Assembly: GCF_018863395.1 (NCBI RefSeq)
Contig: NZ_JAHKRR010000004.1
Location: 583,761 to 647,760 of the forward strand
From: Sinomicrobium weinanense
GTDB taxonomy: Bacteria; Bacteroidota; Bacteroidia; Flavobacteriales; Flavobacteriaceae
Direction of reading: 5' to 3'
Length of the DNA: 64,000 bases
The notes beneath the pieces are model-generated. The model was not told where the DNA came from. It worked only from the letters and a program-made list of their open reading frames with translations, and searched no databases. Below, piece after piece: positions 17,405-26,427 of this stretch (the first letter of the stretch is position 1; the number at the start of each line of letters is the position of its first letter). Both the position numbers and the translations under genes were made by a program.

Positions 17405-18637
17405 ATGAAAAAGTTCATTTGGATAATGTGCAGTTTGTTGTTTTCCGCAACCGTCACAGGGCAATCTCTGGAAGATTACCTGCAAACGGCAGCGAAGAAC
17501 AACCCGAAAGTAAAGGCCTCCTATTCTGCGTTTGAAGCGGCCATGCAAAAAGCCCCGCAGGTGAGCAGCCTGCCCGATCCTACACTGACGATGAGCGCTT
17601 TCGGAAGAATGATAGAGACCCGTTTGGGAAGGCAGGAAGCCAAGTTCTCACTGATGCAGATGTTCCCCTGGTTCGGTACATTGAAAGCTCAGAAAGATGC
17701 TGCAACCCTGATGGCAGAGGCCGGTTTTCAGCAATACCTGGATGCGCGTGAAGAACTCTTCGTGGAAATAAAGTCGGTCTATGCCGAAATGTACGAGCTC
17801 GAAGAGACCATCAGGTTCCAGGAAGAAAACCTGGAAGTGTTGAATACCTTCAGGGAACTGGCATTGTCTAAGTTCAGGAATGGAAAAACGGCTATGGTAG
17901 ACGTGGTCCGTGTAGATATGATGCGTAACGAGGCAGAGACAGAGATCTCCCTGTTAAAAGACAAAAAGAGGTCAATCCAATACCGTTTCAATGCCCTGCT
18001 GAATGCAGATTACGATAATGAGGTAGTATTTCCGGAAGCCCTACCCGAAGTTGAAGGCTATGTACAGGAAGAAAATCTGAAAAGAGACAGCCTTTTTGTT
18101 GCGCATCCCAAAATGGTGCAGTTAGATAAACAAGTGGCTTCGTTCGGGGCGCAAAAGAAAGCTGCCAAAAAACAGGGATTGCCCATGCTGGGACTGGGAA
18201 TTGATTATATGATCATCGGTGAAAAAAATGGGATGGACCCTGAGAGAAGGGGCCAGGATGCCATTATGCCGATGTTTTCCGTAAGCCTGCCGATCTTCAG
18301 AAAAAAACACAGAGCGAAGGTCCGGGAGGCCGAGCTTCTTTCCGAATCTGCCGAACATCAAAAAGTTGCGGTACGGAACAAGCTGATAGCCGGTTACGAA
18401 ATGGCAAAATACGACCTGGAAAAAGCCGCACAACGCATAGATCTTTACGACAGGCAGTTGGAAAGTACCGACCAGGCCGTAAAACTGTTACTGTCCGCCT
18501 ACGGTAATTCGACCACTGATTTTGAAGAGGTACTGCGAATGCAACAGGAAAAGCTGTTGTATCAGACCGCAAAGGCCACGGCCGAAAAAGATCGGTTTAT
18601 TGCACAAGCACAGAAAGATTATTTATTGACAAAATAA
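17405..18637 (+). CDS. TolC family outer membrane efflux protein
   Basis: A 410-residue outer-membrane factor with a signal peptide (MKKFIWIMCSLLFSATVTGQS) and long alpha-helical hairpins typical of TolC/CusC, for example LVEIKSVYAEMYELEE-type coiled coils near 115-175. It provides the outer-membrane duct for the CusA/CusB pump on either side. ATG 17405 was chosen over an in-frame start at 17327 because it begins the signal peptide. Stop abuts the palindromic element at 18637. Confidence 0.88.
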   Translation: MKKFIWIMCSLLFSATVTGQSLEDYLQTAAKNNPKVKASYSAFEAAMQKAPQVSSLPDPTLTMSAFGRMIETRLGRQEAKFSLMQMFPWFGTLKAQKDAATLMAEAGFQQYLDAREELFVEIKSVYAEMYELEETIRFQEENLEVLNTFRELALSKFRNGKTAMVDVVRVDMMRNEAETEISLLKDKKRSIQYRFNALLNADYDNEVVFPEALPEVEGYVQEENLKRDSLFVAHPKMVQLDKQVASFGAQKKAAKKQGLPMLGLGIDYMIIGEKNGMDPERRGQDAIMPMFSVSLPIFRKKHRAKVREAELLSESAEHQKVAVRNKLIAGYEMAKYDLEKAAQRIDLYDRQLESTDQAVKLLLSAYGNSTTDFEEVLRMQQEKLLYQTAKATAEKDRFIAQAQKDYLLTK

Positions 18638-18788
18638 CACCCGCTGCCCCTCTCAAGGGGGAACTTTTTTGCTTTTAGAGAGAATTTATTTCTCTTTTGG
18701 GGTATAGAAAGAGGAGTGTTTAGTATAAGAACGATTTTTATAAAAAAGAAGAATAGCTCCCCCCTTGAGGGGGGCAGGGGGGTGTCCC
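18637..18788. repeat. MITE-like palindromic element, copy 2
   Basis: Arms 18637-18663 and 18757-18788 with the CCCCTTGAGGGG-type hairpin cores. The right half of the interior (TTTAGTATAAGAAC...GAAGAATAG) is homologous to copy 1 at 11782-11888, and about 47 extra bases sit in the left half. It fills the gap between the TolC-like stop codon and the CusB-like gene. Confidence 0.85.
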
Positions 18789-18820
18789 TCAAGCCTGAAA
18801 AATATTAAATAAATAAACCT

Positions 18821-20629
18821 ATGAAAACAAAAAACAAAAATATATGGATCATGGCAGGGATCCTGTTCCTGGGCTTTCTGCTCGGCTGGCTGGTCTTTGG
18901 CGGAAGTTCAAAGCCCGCAGAAGACCATGTACATGAAGAAACTGATTCCCGGTCACCGAGCCCCTCGTCAGGCTCAGGACAGGCTAAAGCCGAGGTGTGG
19001 ACATGCTCCATGCACCCCCAGATAAGACAGAACGAACCCGGACAGTGCCCGATATGCGGTATGGACCTTATTCCTATGGATGAAAATGCTTCCGGAGGGG
19101 ATCCTGCAATAGTGGAGATGAGTGAAAATGCGGTGAAGCTGTCCAATATCCGGACAATGACCGTGGGCCGGCAGAACGCAGAAAAAGTGATCCGCCTCAA
19201 TGGAAAAGTGATGCCGGATGAACGGAAAGTCTATGCTCAGACCACCCACATTCCGGGCCGGATAGAGCGGCTAACTGTTAATTTTACGGGAGAAAGTGTC
19301 AGGAGAGGACAAACCCTGGCCGTGGTCTATTCTCCCGACCTGGTGACCGGCCAGGAAGAACTGTTGCAGGCCTACGCCATCAAAGATGCTCAGCCCGAAC
19401 TGTTCGAAGCTGCAAAACAAAAGCTGCGAAACTGGAAGATAAGCGAATCGCAGATCAATAAGATCATAAATAACCGAACCCCCATACAACGATTTCCGAT
19501 AGGAGCGGATGTCAATGGCATAGTGACCGAAAAAAAAGCAGAACTGGGCGACTATGTGGAGCGTGGGACACCTCTGTATGAAATAGCCGATCTCTCTGGT
19601 GTTTGGGTACTTTTCGATGTTTATGAAAGTGAAATGGCCTGGGTAAAGGAGGGGAGCACGATAAATTATACGATCGCATCCCTGCCCGGAGAGACCTTTG
19701 AAGGTGTTGTTTCTTTTATAGACCCGTTGATCAATGCACAGACCAGGGTGGCCACAGCCCGGGTGGAAGTGAGTAATAAAGACGGCAGGCTTAAACCGGA
19801 AATGTTTGCTTCCGGGGAAGTACAGGTAGTTGCCGGCGGAGAAGCTCAGGAAGAGATCACGGTTCCGAAAACCGCGGTGCTGTGGACGGGAGAGCGTTCT
19901 GTGGTCTACACCAAAGAAGATGCAGGAGGAAAAATCGGGTTCAGACTGCGCGAAGTGACCCTTGGGCCTTCTCTCGGAAGTGCCTATATCGTAAAATCTG
20001 GCTTGAGTGAAGGAGAGGAGATCGTAGTGAACGGCACCTTTACGGTGGATGCCGCAGCACAACTCGCAGGAAAACCCAGTATGATGAACCCCGAAGGCGG
20101 TAGCGGCAGTACCGGCCATCAGCACGGCAACATGGATATGCCCGCATCCGGACAGGACAATAACCCTGTGAAAATGAAAGTTTCGGCAAAAGCGAAAACA
20201 GCATTGCAAAAGATCACAGAAACCTATTTGAAGTTAAAGGATGCATTGACAAACGATGATTTTGCCGTAGCACAAAAAGAATTGGTAAACGTAAGTTCAT
20301 CCGTTTCTGCGGTAGACATGTCCCTTTTTAAAGGCACATCCCATGATCGCTGGATGGACCTTCAAAAGGAACTGGAAAGGCATTCAGAGGCCATGGGTAA
20401 AGCGGCAGATGTAGAGGCAATGCGGAAGCCCTTCAAGCCGTTTTCCGGGGCTGTGATCCGGATGGCCACTACTTTCGGGCCATTTTCTGTACCTTTATAT
20501 GTACAACACTGCCCCATGGCCGATTCCGATAAAGGCGCGGACTGGCTGAGCCTGTCCGAAGAGATCCGAAATCCTTATTTCGGAGAAAAGATGCTCAAAT
20601 GCGGGGAAGTAACAAGTGAAATAAAATAA
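18821..20629 (+). CDS. CusB-like periplasmic adaptor with metal-binding and DUF3347 domains
   Basis: A 602-residue membrane-fusion protein. One N-terminal membrane anchor lies at about 8-27. A short heavy-metal-binding domain at 59-86 carries WTCSMHP (C62) and CPICGMDL (C76, C79). The barrel-sandwich/beta-barrel adaptor region covers about 115-420. A His/Met-rich linker leads to a C-terminal DUF3347 domain (about 445-600) with QHCPMA and IRNPYFGEKMLKCG. It links CusA to the TolC duct and probably hands over Cu(I)/Ag(I). A low-complexity stretch near residues 42-55 (SRSPSPSSGSGQ) may be a repeat remnant. Confidence 0.9.
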   Translation: MKTKNKNIWIMAGILFLGFLLGWLVFGGSSKPAEDHVHEETDSRSPSPSSGSGQAKAEVWTCSMHPQIRQNEPGQCPICGMDLIPMDENASGGDPAIVEMSENAVKLSNIRTMTVGRQNAEKVIRLNGKVMPDERKVYAQTTHIPGRIERLTVNFTGESVRRGQTLAVVYSPDLVTGQEELLQAYAIKDAQPELFEAAKQKLRNWKISESQINKIINNRTPIQRFPIGADVNGIVTEKKAELGDYVERGTPLYEIADLSGVWVLFDVYESEMAWVKEGSTINYTIASLPGETFEGVVSFIDPLINAQTRVATARVEVSNKDGRLKPEMFASGEVQVVAGGEAQEEITVPKTAVLWTGERSVVYTKEDAGGKIGFRLREVTLGPSLGSAYIVKSGLSEGEEIVVNGTFTVDAAAQLAGKPSMMNPEGGSGSTGHQHGNMDMPASGQDNNPVKMKVSAKAKTALQKITETYLKLKDALTNDDFAVAQKELVNVSSSVSAVDMSLFKGTSHDRWMDLQKELERHSEAMGKAADVEAMRKPFKPFSGAVIRMATTFGPFSVPLYVQHCPMADSDKGADWLSLSEEIRNPYFGEKMLKCGEVTSEIK

Positions 20630-20647
20630 CCATTAAAATTGATTAAA

Positions 20648-21211
20648 ATGAAAAACAGATTTGTAATGGCAGTACTGGCCCTGGGCCTGATTGCCGGGGT
20701 GTTGTCCTGTAAGGATGCCAAAAAGGAAACCGTGAAGACCGTAGAAAAGAACCACGAAGATCATTCCGGTCATGAGGAAGCCGCTCAGAACAAGGAAGCC
20801 ACTGCCGATCTCACATTTAAAAATGACAAAATAAGCAGTGCATACGGGCATTATATCCATGTAAAGACCGCATTGGTAAATACAGACGCCAAAGAAGCGA
20901 AGAGCGGGGCCGGAATGCTGGTAAAAGCACTTTCCGAAGTGGAAAATGCGACAAAAGCAACAGACCTTGCCAAAACGATTGAAGCTACGGACGATGTGGA
21001 AAAACAGCGTGAAGCCTTTTTCGGACTTTCTGAAGAAATTGTCAAAGTGATAGACGGACAGATAGCTTCCGGAGCTGTATACAAACAATACTGCCCGATG
21101 GCATTCGACTTTGAAGGGGCATACTGGCTGTCATCCGAAGAGGAGATCCGAAATCCCTACTTCGGAAACAAAATGCTGAAGTGCGGGGAAGTAAAAGAAA
21201 CATTAAATTAG
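20648..21211 (+). CDS. DUF3347 domain lipoprotein
   Basis: A 187-residue protein with a lipoprotein-type N-terminus (GLIAGVLSC) and a His-rich spacer (HEDHSGHEEA) before a DUF3347 domain ending YCPMAFDFEG...IRNPYFGNKMLKCGE. That domain is nearly the same as the tail of the adaptor 18 bp upstream, so the cell makes it both fused and free. A periplasmic Cu(I)/Ag(I) carrier like CusF is a reasonable inference. ATG 20648 is preferred to an upstream TTG at 20639. Confidence 0.85.
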   Translation: MKNRFVMAVLALGLIAGVLSCKDAKKETVKTVEKNHEDHSGHEEAAQNKEATADLTFKNDKISSAYGHYIHVKTALVNTDAKEAKSGAGMLVKALSEVENATKATDLAKTIEATDDVEKQREAFFGLSEEIVKVIDGQIASGAVYKQYCPMAFDFEGAYWLSSEEEIRNPYFGNKMLKCGEVKETLN

Positions 21212-21224
21212 ACTTGAGATACTA

Positions 21225-21288
21225 GATTTTAGATGTGAGATGGATATAGGTCATTCGCCAAACAATCTCATATCTCACATCTAAAATC
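21225..21288. repeat. 17-bp perfect inverted repeat before the HMA-AraC gene
   Basis: GATTTTAGATGTGAGAT (21225-21241) pairs with its exact complement at 21272-21288 around a 30-base loop, inside the 92-bp gap between the DUF3347 gene and the regulator at 21304. It may terminate or attenuate the cus transcript. Confidence 0.75.
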
Positions 21289-21303
21289 CAAAATCTACCA
21301 AAA

Positions 21304-21867
21304 ATGAAGCTCTACATCAAAAATATGGTTTGCAGCCGCTGTAAGATGATCGTTAAGTCCGAGCTGGAAAAGCTGGGGCTGCAACCCGTATCCGTTGAAC
21401 TCGGGGAAGTGGAACTGCCCGCAGACATTCCGGCGAACAAAAAACAGGAAATAGACAACGCCCTTCAGGCCTATGGTTTTAACCTCATAGACGACAAGAG
21501 AAGCCGGCTGATCGAAAGGGTAAAAAACCTGATCGTAACACTTGTGCACCAACCCCAGGAAGGATATTTAAAGACCAACCTGTCCGATTACCTGAGCCGC
21601 GAACTGCATCACGACTATACCTATATCAGCAACCTGTTCACCCAGGTAGAAGGCACCACTATCGAAAAATATTATATTGCCCAGAAGATAGAACGTGTCA
21701 AGGAACTGCTGGTTTACGATGAATTGTCGCTGAGCGAGATCGCTTTTCAGCTCCACTATTCCAGCGTAGCCCACCTGAGCAGCCAGTTTAAAAAAGTTAC
21801 AGGGCTGACCCCTTCGCACTTTAAGCAGCTCGGGGAACGAAAGCGGAGACCGTTGGAGGAGTTGTGA
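21304..21867 (+). CDS. AraC family regulator with N-terminal HMA-like metal sensor
   Basis: A 187-residue regulator. Residues 1-65 resemble a heavy-metal-associated (HMA) domain with the CxxC C10-S-R-C13 (MVCSRCKM), and the C-terminal half is an AraC double helix-turn-helix (ELSLSEIAFQLHYSSVAHLSSQFKKVTGLTPSHFK region, residues 140-175). It likely senses Cu(I) directly through the CxxC and controls the flanking cus and copA genes. The 21-bp-phased repeats at 22552-22614 before copA and at 12538-12735 before the cus genes are candidate sites. Confidence 0.85.
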   Translation: MKLYIKNMVCSRCKMIVKSELEKLGLQPVSVELGEVELPADIPANKKQEIDNALQAYGFNLIDDKRSRLIERVKNLIVTLVHQPQEGYLKTNLSDYLSRELHHDYTYISNLFTQVEGTTIEKYYIAQKIERVKELLVYDELSLSEIAFQLHYSSVAHLSSQFKKVTGLTPSHFKQLGERKRRPLEEL

Positions 21868-21869
21868 TA

Positions 21870-22546
21870 GAATGAAAGAGATTAAAAGAGATTGATAGGA
21901 GATTGAATAAGATTGATTAGATTGATTAGATTGAGTAGGGATTAGGGAATGACTGGTAAAAAAATATGGATAGATAGGTTTTTGTGTAACTATTTCATTA
22001 TTTGTGTTTTATGTTCAATTCTTCTATATTGTCATGAGAATTTTAAACCGTTCAGGGATCTCTAAAAGGCAATAAAGTGGAAAGTTCGAATTGGACAAAA
22101 TATAAAATAGAAATAAGGGAACGTTTAAAAAAATTTGCTTTAAACATACTTGATCTCTCAGGGAAAATATCATTAACACCAAGGGGGAAGGCTATCAATT
22201 ATCAGGTTGTCAAATCAGGAACATCGATGTATGTAAATTACAGGGCAACATTAAGAAGTAGATCTAAAAAGGAATTTTATTGTAAGCTCTCTATTGTTGT
22301 GGAAGGAACAGATGAAACGGAGGCATGGCTCGGGTTACTAATGGCATCAGGTATTTTAAAAGAAGAATTTATAACAGAGTTGCATAAAGAATGTGAAGAG
22401 CACTTAAAAATATTAGGATCTATGCGTAAAAGATTAAGCTAAGGAATGAGATTGAAAGATCGTGAGTTGAGTGCTCCCTGTTTTTTATTAATCTCATTCA
22501 ATCTTCTATCAATCTTCTATCAATCTTACTCAATCTCAAAAAAAGA
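21870..22546. mobile_element. GATTGA inverted-repeat element carrying a four-helix-bundle gene
   Basis: The left arm 21870-21945 is built from the word AGATTGA (for example GATTGATAGGAGATTGAAT), and the right arm 22478-22546 from its complement TCAATCT (CTTCTATCAATCTTCTATC). The arms are imperfect inverted copies. Between them is a single A+T-rich gene (22077-22442) unlike the neighbouring copper genes in composition. The unit separates the HMA-AraC regulator from copA. A gene-less version occurs at 48544-48662. Confidence 0.65.
22077..22442 (+). CDS. four-helix-bundle protein (23S rRNA intervening-sequence type)
   Basis: A 121-residue, mostly helical protein of the four-helix-bundle/S23 family, homologous to proteins encoded in 23S rRNA intervening sequences and related to the Avd accessory protein of diversity-generating retroelements. 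Diagnostic stretches are YQVVKSGTSMYVNYRATLRS and DETEAWLGLL. The start is GTG 22077 (no ATG gives the family N-terminus). The gene is A+T richer than its neighbours and lies between inverted GATTGA arms, which suggests it arrived as a unit. Function of the free-standing family is unknown. Confidence 0.85.
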   Translation: MESSNWTKYKIEIRERLKKFALNILDLSGKISLTPRGKAINYQVVKSGTSMYVNYRATLRSRSKKEFYCKLSIVVEGTDETEAWLGLLMASGILKEEFITELHKECEEHLKILGSMRKRLS

Positions 22547-22551
22547 GCCGT

Positions 22552-22614
22552 AAATTATATAAGCCCTTTTCAAAATTATATAAGTCTTTTCCAAAATTGT
22601 ATAATACTTCCCGC
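22552..22614 (+). promoter_or_regulatory. three 21-bp direct repeats upstream of copA
   Basis: Units starting at 22552, 22573 and 22594 share AAATTATATAAG (third: AAATTGTATAAT) followed by a C/T-rich half. Spacing is exactly 21 bp. A weak -7 box GAACTTTG follows at 22627-22634. They are the best candidate operator for the HMA-AraC regulator. Confidence 0.6.
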
Positions 22615-22654
22615 GTCTTTTCGCCGGAACTTTGTGAAGTAAATTCAAAGTATC

Positions 22655-25231
22655 ATGAAACACACGTATAAAATATCGGGAATGTCCTGTACAGGATGCA
22701 AAAATCATGTGGAAGGTATTTTACGGAAAGTAGACGGTGTAACCGGGGTTACTGTTAACCTGGAGAAGGAAGAGGCTGTGGTTGAGATGAACGATCATGT
22801 CCCTTTTGAGAAACTGGAGCAGGCCATGAAAGATGACGGAGGCCACTATGGTATACAAGTTCCCGGGCATGACGATCGACACGGAAGCTGCGGTTCCGGT
22901 AAGGACAATCATGCTTCGCACCATCATGAGAAAACAAAACAATCATCCGGGGGGAGCGGGGTTTATTATTGCCCGATGCACTGTGAAGGAGACAAGACGT
23001 ATAACGAACCCGGTAGCTGCCCTGTTTGTGGAATGGACCTGGTGGAAGCCCCTACGGCAGTAAAGAAAAAAACACAATATACCTGCCCCATGCACCCGGA
23101 AGTCATTAAGGACGAACCAGGGTCCTGCCCGATATGTGGAATGGATCTTGTTCCGGTAGAGGTAGATGTGGAAGAAGAAGACGAGACCTACAAAAAACTG
23201 CTTAAAAAGTTTAAAGTGGCCGTTGCCTTTACGCTTCCCATATTTCTGATCGCCATGTCAGAAATGCTTCCCGGTGATCCGCTGGCCAGGCTGATGCCTT
23301 GGAAATACTGGAACTGGGCGCAACTTGCGCTTTCTCTACCAGTGGTGTTCTACGCTACCTGGATGTTTTTCGAGAAAGCATACAGGTCTGTTGCGACCCG
23401 GAACCTGAACATGTTTACCCTGATCGGTATCGGTGCCGGGGCTGCCTGGCTTTTCAGTGTGGGAGCTATATTGTTCCCCGGGATTTTTCCGGAACAGTTC
23501 AGGTCGCACAGCGGAACGGTCCATGTGTATTTCGAAGCCGCTACCGTGATCCTTACCCTGGTGCTGCTGGGACAGTTGTTGGAGGCCAGGGCACATGGCA
23601 AAACCAATTCTGCCATAAAAGAGCTGCTGAAACTGGCCCCTAACAATGCCACGAAAATAGTGGATGGCAAGGAAGAAATAGTCGGCATAGATGCCGTACA
23701 CCAGGGAGATCTTTTAAGAGTAAAGCCCGGTGAAAAGATCCCCGTAGACGGTATTGTCAAAGAGGGAGAAAGTACAGTCGACGAATCCATGATCTCGGGT
23801 GAGCCGATCCCGGTGGACAAGAAAGAGGGAGACCATGTAAGCTCTGGAACGATCAACGGCAACAAGAGTTTTGTAATGGAAGCCGAAAAAGTAGGCTCGG
23901 AAACCCTGCTGTCGCAAATCATAGAAATGGTAAACTCGGCCAGCAGGTCCAGGGCACCCATTCAGAAGCTGGCAGACCGGATATCGGGGTATTTTGTGCC
24001 GATAGTGGTACTGATATCCGTAATTACCTTTATCGTCTGGGCCGTTTACGGCCCGGAGCCGGCCTATGTCTATGCCTTTGTCAATGCCATTGCCGTGCTT
24101 ATCATTGCCTGTCCGTGTGCCCTGGGGCTGGCCACACCCATGTCTGTCATGGTTGGAGTGGGTAAAGGGGCCCAGTCCGGTGTATTGATAAAAAATGCCG
24201 AAGCACTTGAAGGAATGAACAAGATCGATGTGGTGATCATTGACAAGACCGGGACTGTTACGGAGGGAAAACCATCCGTAGAAAAAATTGTAGCAATAGG
24301 AAAAACAGGCGAAAGGGATGTATTGCAGAAAATAGCATCCCTGAACAACCATAGTGAACACCCGTTGGCCGAAGCCACCATGCGATATGCCGAAGAAAAG
24401 GGCGTAAAACCAGACCCGGTCACGGGTTTTGAAGCTATCACCGGAAAAGGGGTCATCGCCCACGTAGAGACCCACGGCCGTGGGTCTCAAACCGGACAGG
24501 AAATTAAGGGTAACGGGGCCTTGTTAGCCCTCGGCAATGAAAAATTAATGGAGCAGGTCAGGGCGGGGATCCCCTCAGATTTGCATCAAAAGGTAAAGAA
24601 AGAACAACAACAGGGCAAAACAGTCTCCTATCTTTCGGAAGGGGACAAGGTTCTCGGATTTGTGGTTATTACCGACAGGATCAAGGAAACCAGTAGGGAA
24701 GCGATCCGGAAATTACAGGAGGAAGGCCTCGAAGTAGTGATGCTTACCGGGGATAACAAAGATACTGCAAAAGCAGTCAGCGAAACCCTAGGCCTGAATG
24801 GTTTTAAAGCCCAGATGCTCCCGGAAGACAAACAGAAAGAAGTGAAACGATTACAGAGCCAGGGCAAAAAAGTTGCCATGGCCGGCGACGGTATCAATGA
24901 TGCCCCGGCACTGGCACAGGCCGATATCGGGATAGCGATGGGCACCGGTACCGATGTAGCGATAGAAAGTGCAGGGGTCACCCTGGTAAAAGGAGATCTG
25001 AAGGGGATAGCCAAGGCGCGTATATTGAGTCATAAGGTGATGCGGAACATTAAGGAAAACCTGTTTTTCGCCCTGGCCTATAACACCCTGGGCATTCCTG
25101 TGGCAGCAGGAGTTTTGTACCCGGTTTTCGGATTGCTGCTTTCCCCGATGATCGCTGCGCTGGCCATGAGTTTCAGCTCGGTTTCCGTTATTGTCAACTC
25201 GCTGCGGTTGCGGGGAGCAAGGATCGGGTAA
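22655..25231 (+). CDS. copA: CopA-type Cu(I)/Ag(I) P1B ATPase
   Basis: An 858-residue P-type ATPase. An HMA domain (C12-T-G-C15) is followed by a His-rich linker and two heavy-metal-binding modules of the CPMH...CPVCGMDL type (about 104-131 and 144-172). Then come the A-domain ([10 protein letters not shown]), the transmembrane C486-P-C488 motif, the phosphorylation site D530KTGT, the SEHPLAEA motif and [14 protein letters not shown]. It pumps monovalent copper/silver from the cytoplasm and pairs with the cus pump. Near residues 604-615 an in-frame palindrome (24467-24488) adds residues ([11 protein letters not shown]) that do not look like the family at this loop. Confidence 0.93.
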   Translation: MKHTYKISGMSCTGCKNHVEGILRKVDGVTGVTVNLEKEEAVVEMNDHVPFEKLEQAMKDDGGHYGIQVPGHDDRHGSCGSGKDNHASHHHEKTKQSSGGSGVYYCPMHCEGDKTYNEPGSCPVCGMDLVEAPTAVKKKTQYTCPMHPEVIKDEPGSCPICGMDLVPVEVDVEEEDETYKKLLKKFKVAVAFTLPIFLIAMSEMLPGDPLARLMPWKYWNWAQLALSLPVVFYATWMFFEKAYRSVATRNLNMFTLIGIGAGAAWLFSVGAILFPGIFPEQFRSHSGTVHVYFEAATVILTLVLLGQLLEARAHGKTNSAIKELLKLAPNNATKIVDGKEEIVGIDAVHQGDLLRVKPGEKIPVDGIVKEGESTVDESMISGEPIPVDKKEGDHVSSGTINGNKSFVMEAEKVGSETLLSQIIEMVNSASRSRAPIQKLADRISGYFVPIVVLISVITFIVWAVYGPEPAYVYAFVNAIAVLIIACPCALGLATPMSVMVGVGKGAQSGVLIKNAEALEGMNKIDVVIIDKTGTVTEGKPSVEKIVAIGKTGERDVLQKIASLNNHSEHPLAEATMRYAEEKGVKPDPVTGFEAITGKGVIAHVETHGRGSQTGQEIKGNGALLALGNEKLMEQVRAGIPSDLHQKVKKEQQQGKTVSYLSEGDKVLGFVVITDRIKETSREAIRKLQEEGLEVVMLTGDNKDTAKAVSETLGLNGFKAQMLPEDKQKEVKRLQSQGKKVAMAGDGINDAPALAQADIGIAMGTGTDVAIESAGVTLVKGDLKGIAKARILSHKVMRNIKENLFFALAYNTLGIPVAAGVLYPVFGLLLSPMIAALAMSFSSVSVIVNSLRLRGARIG
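24464..24488. repeat. palindromic repeat inside copA
   Basis: A perfect 22-bp palindrome centred on CACGGCCGTG at 24467-24488, in frame in the nucleotide-binding region of CopA. The sequence GTAGAGAC-CACGGCCGTG-GTCTC is close to the inverted repeat after topA at 37874-37916, so it appears to be an interspersed repeat. Confidence 0.6.
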
Positions 25232-25268
25232 CCCCTGGTATGTCGCAGCATATCGCTTAAACAGGCCT

Positions 25269-25322
25269 GACATTGTCATTCCTACAAAGGGGATTCCTCA
25301 CTTTGTTTGGAATGACAATGTC
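25269..25322. repeat. inverted repeat between copA and the PepSY gene
   Basis: GACATTGTCATTCC (25269-25282) pairs exactly with GGAATGACAATGTC (25309-25322), with partial extension inward (ACAAAG / CTTTGT). It lacks a following T-run, so it is more an interspersed palindrome than a classic terminator. Confidence 0.65.
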
Positions 25323-25353
25323 GTTATAAAGAATATCAAATTATTTTTATAGT

Positions 25354-26082
25354 ATGGTAAACAGGAAAACGGCGACAAAAGTCAGGAAGATACACCGTTA
25401 TCTGGGTGTTTTTCTAGGGATACAATTTCTAATGTGGACGATCAGCGGCCTCTATTTCAGCTGGACGGATATCGATGAAATTCACGGGGACCACTTCCAC
25501 CGGGAAAAACACCCGGTATCTTTCAGCGGACTGATCTCTCCCAACAATCCCGATCTTGCTGTTCATTCCCTGGTTTTGAAAGAAATTGCAAACCGTCCGT
25601 ATTTTTGGGTGAACGGCAGTATCCTGGTCGACGCCCGTACAGGGCAGCATAAAGATGAGATCACTGAAAAAGAAGCCTTGCAGGTGGCAGGTAGTTATAT
25701 GGCCGAAGGCATGAAAGTTACAGGTGTAGAGCGGATTTCGGAAGCCGGAAAGCATCACGAGTACCGCGGAAGGCCTTTGCCGGCTTATGTGGTCTCTTAC
25801 GATCATCCTGAAGAACTGAAAGCTTATGTGTCGGCCCGGGACGGTTCGTTTGAAAGGGTCCGCCACCGTTCCTGGCGCTGGTTCGACTTTTTATGGATGA
25901 CACATACTATGGATTACGAAGGGCGGGACAATTTTAATAACCTGTTACTCCGTTCCTTTTCACTGCTCGGGCTGATTACCGTGCTGAGCGGTTTTGCACT
26001 GTGGTATGTGTCATCGCCGAGTGTGAGGAAAATATACAACAAAAATAAAAAGACTAATGGAAGAGCAAAAAAACAACAGTGA
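25354..26082 (+). CDS. PepSY-associated membrane protein
   Basis: A 242-residue membrane protein with an N-terminal TM segment (YLGVFLGIQFLMWTISGLYFSW), a periplasmic region with a PepSY-like fold (about 85-165), and a second TM near 205-228 (LLGLITVLSGFALWYVSS). PepSY-TM proteins are found with iron/copper uptake or reductase functions. It overlaps the cupin gene by 26 bp, so the two are co-translated. Downstream of copA, so probably part of the metal-response set. Confidence 0.75.
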   Translation: MVNRKTATKVRKIHRYLGVFLGIQFLMWTISGLYFSWTDIDEIHGDHFHREKHPVSFSGLISPNNPDLAVHSLVLKEIANRPYFWVNGSILVDARTGQHKDEITEKEALQVAGSYMAEGMKVTGVERISEAGKHHEYRGRPLPAYVVSYDHPEELKAYVSARDGSFERVRHRSWRWFDFLWMTHTMDYEGRDNFNNLLLRSFSLLGLITVLSGFALWYVSSPSVRKIYNKNKKTNGRAKKQQ

Positions 26083-26425
26083 GGGATTCTTTATCTCGGC
26101 CGAAACACCCTGGGAACGTGTAGACGAAGGCATAGAACGCCAGTTTGTGGGATATGACGACCGGATGATGATGGTAAAGGTAAAGTTTGAGAAAGGTGCG
26201 GTCGGATATATACATCACCATTACCATTCACAGGCTACTTATGTGGCTTCCGGTGTTTTTAAGATAACCATAAATGGGAAAAACAAGACCCTGAGAAAAG
26301 GAGATGGATTTTTTATCCCTTCTGATGTCCCTCACGGGGCCGAATGTCTCGAAGCTGGTATGCTTATCGACGTGTTCAGCCCGGCGAGGGAGGATTTTAT
26401 GGAAGCCATACAAAAAGGAAAGTAG
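26057..26425 (+). CDS. cupin domain protein
   Basis: A 122-residue single cupin. Metal-ligand residues HHHYHSQ (motif 1, about 54-60) and PSDVPHG (motif 2, about 90-96) are in place, so it should bind a divalent metal. The sequence resembles small cupins of unknown substrate. Start ATG 26057 overlaps the PepSY gene by 26 bp. It ends 2 bp before the stop of the convergent DoxX-like gene. Confidence 0.85.
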   Translation: MEEQKNNSEGFFISAETPWERVDEGIERQFVGYDDRMMMVKVKFEKGAVGYIHHHYHSQATYVASGVFKITINGKNKTLRKGDGFFIPSDVPHGAECLEAGMLIDVFSPAREDFMEAIQKGK

Positions 26426-26427
26426 GG

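Noticed and set aside
18955..18990. Possible third type of in-frame repeat in the adaptor gene (SPSSGSGQ stretch, TCAGGCTCAGGACAGGCT)
   Set aside because: Resembles a common bacterial interspersed repeat, but the family linker here is naturally variable, so an insert cannot be shown.
19271..20209. 312-codon minus-strand frame opposite the adaptor gene
   Set aside because: Shadow of the CusB-like gene; no recognisable domain.
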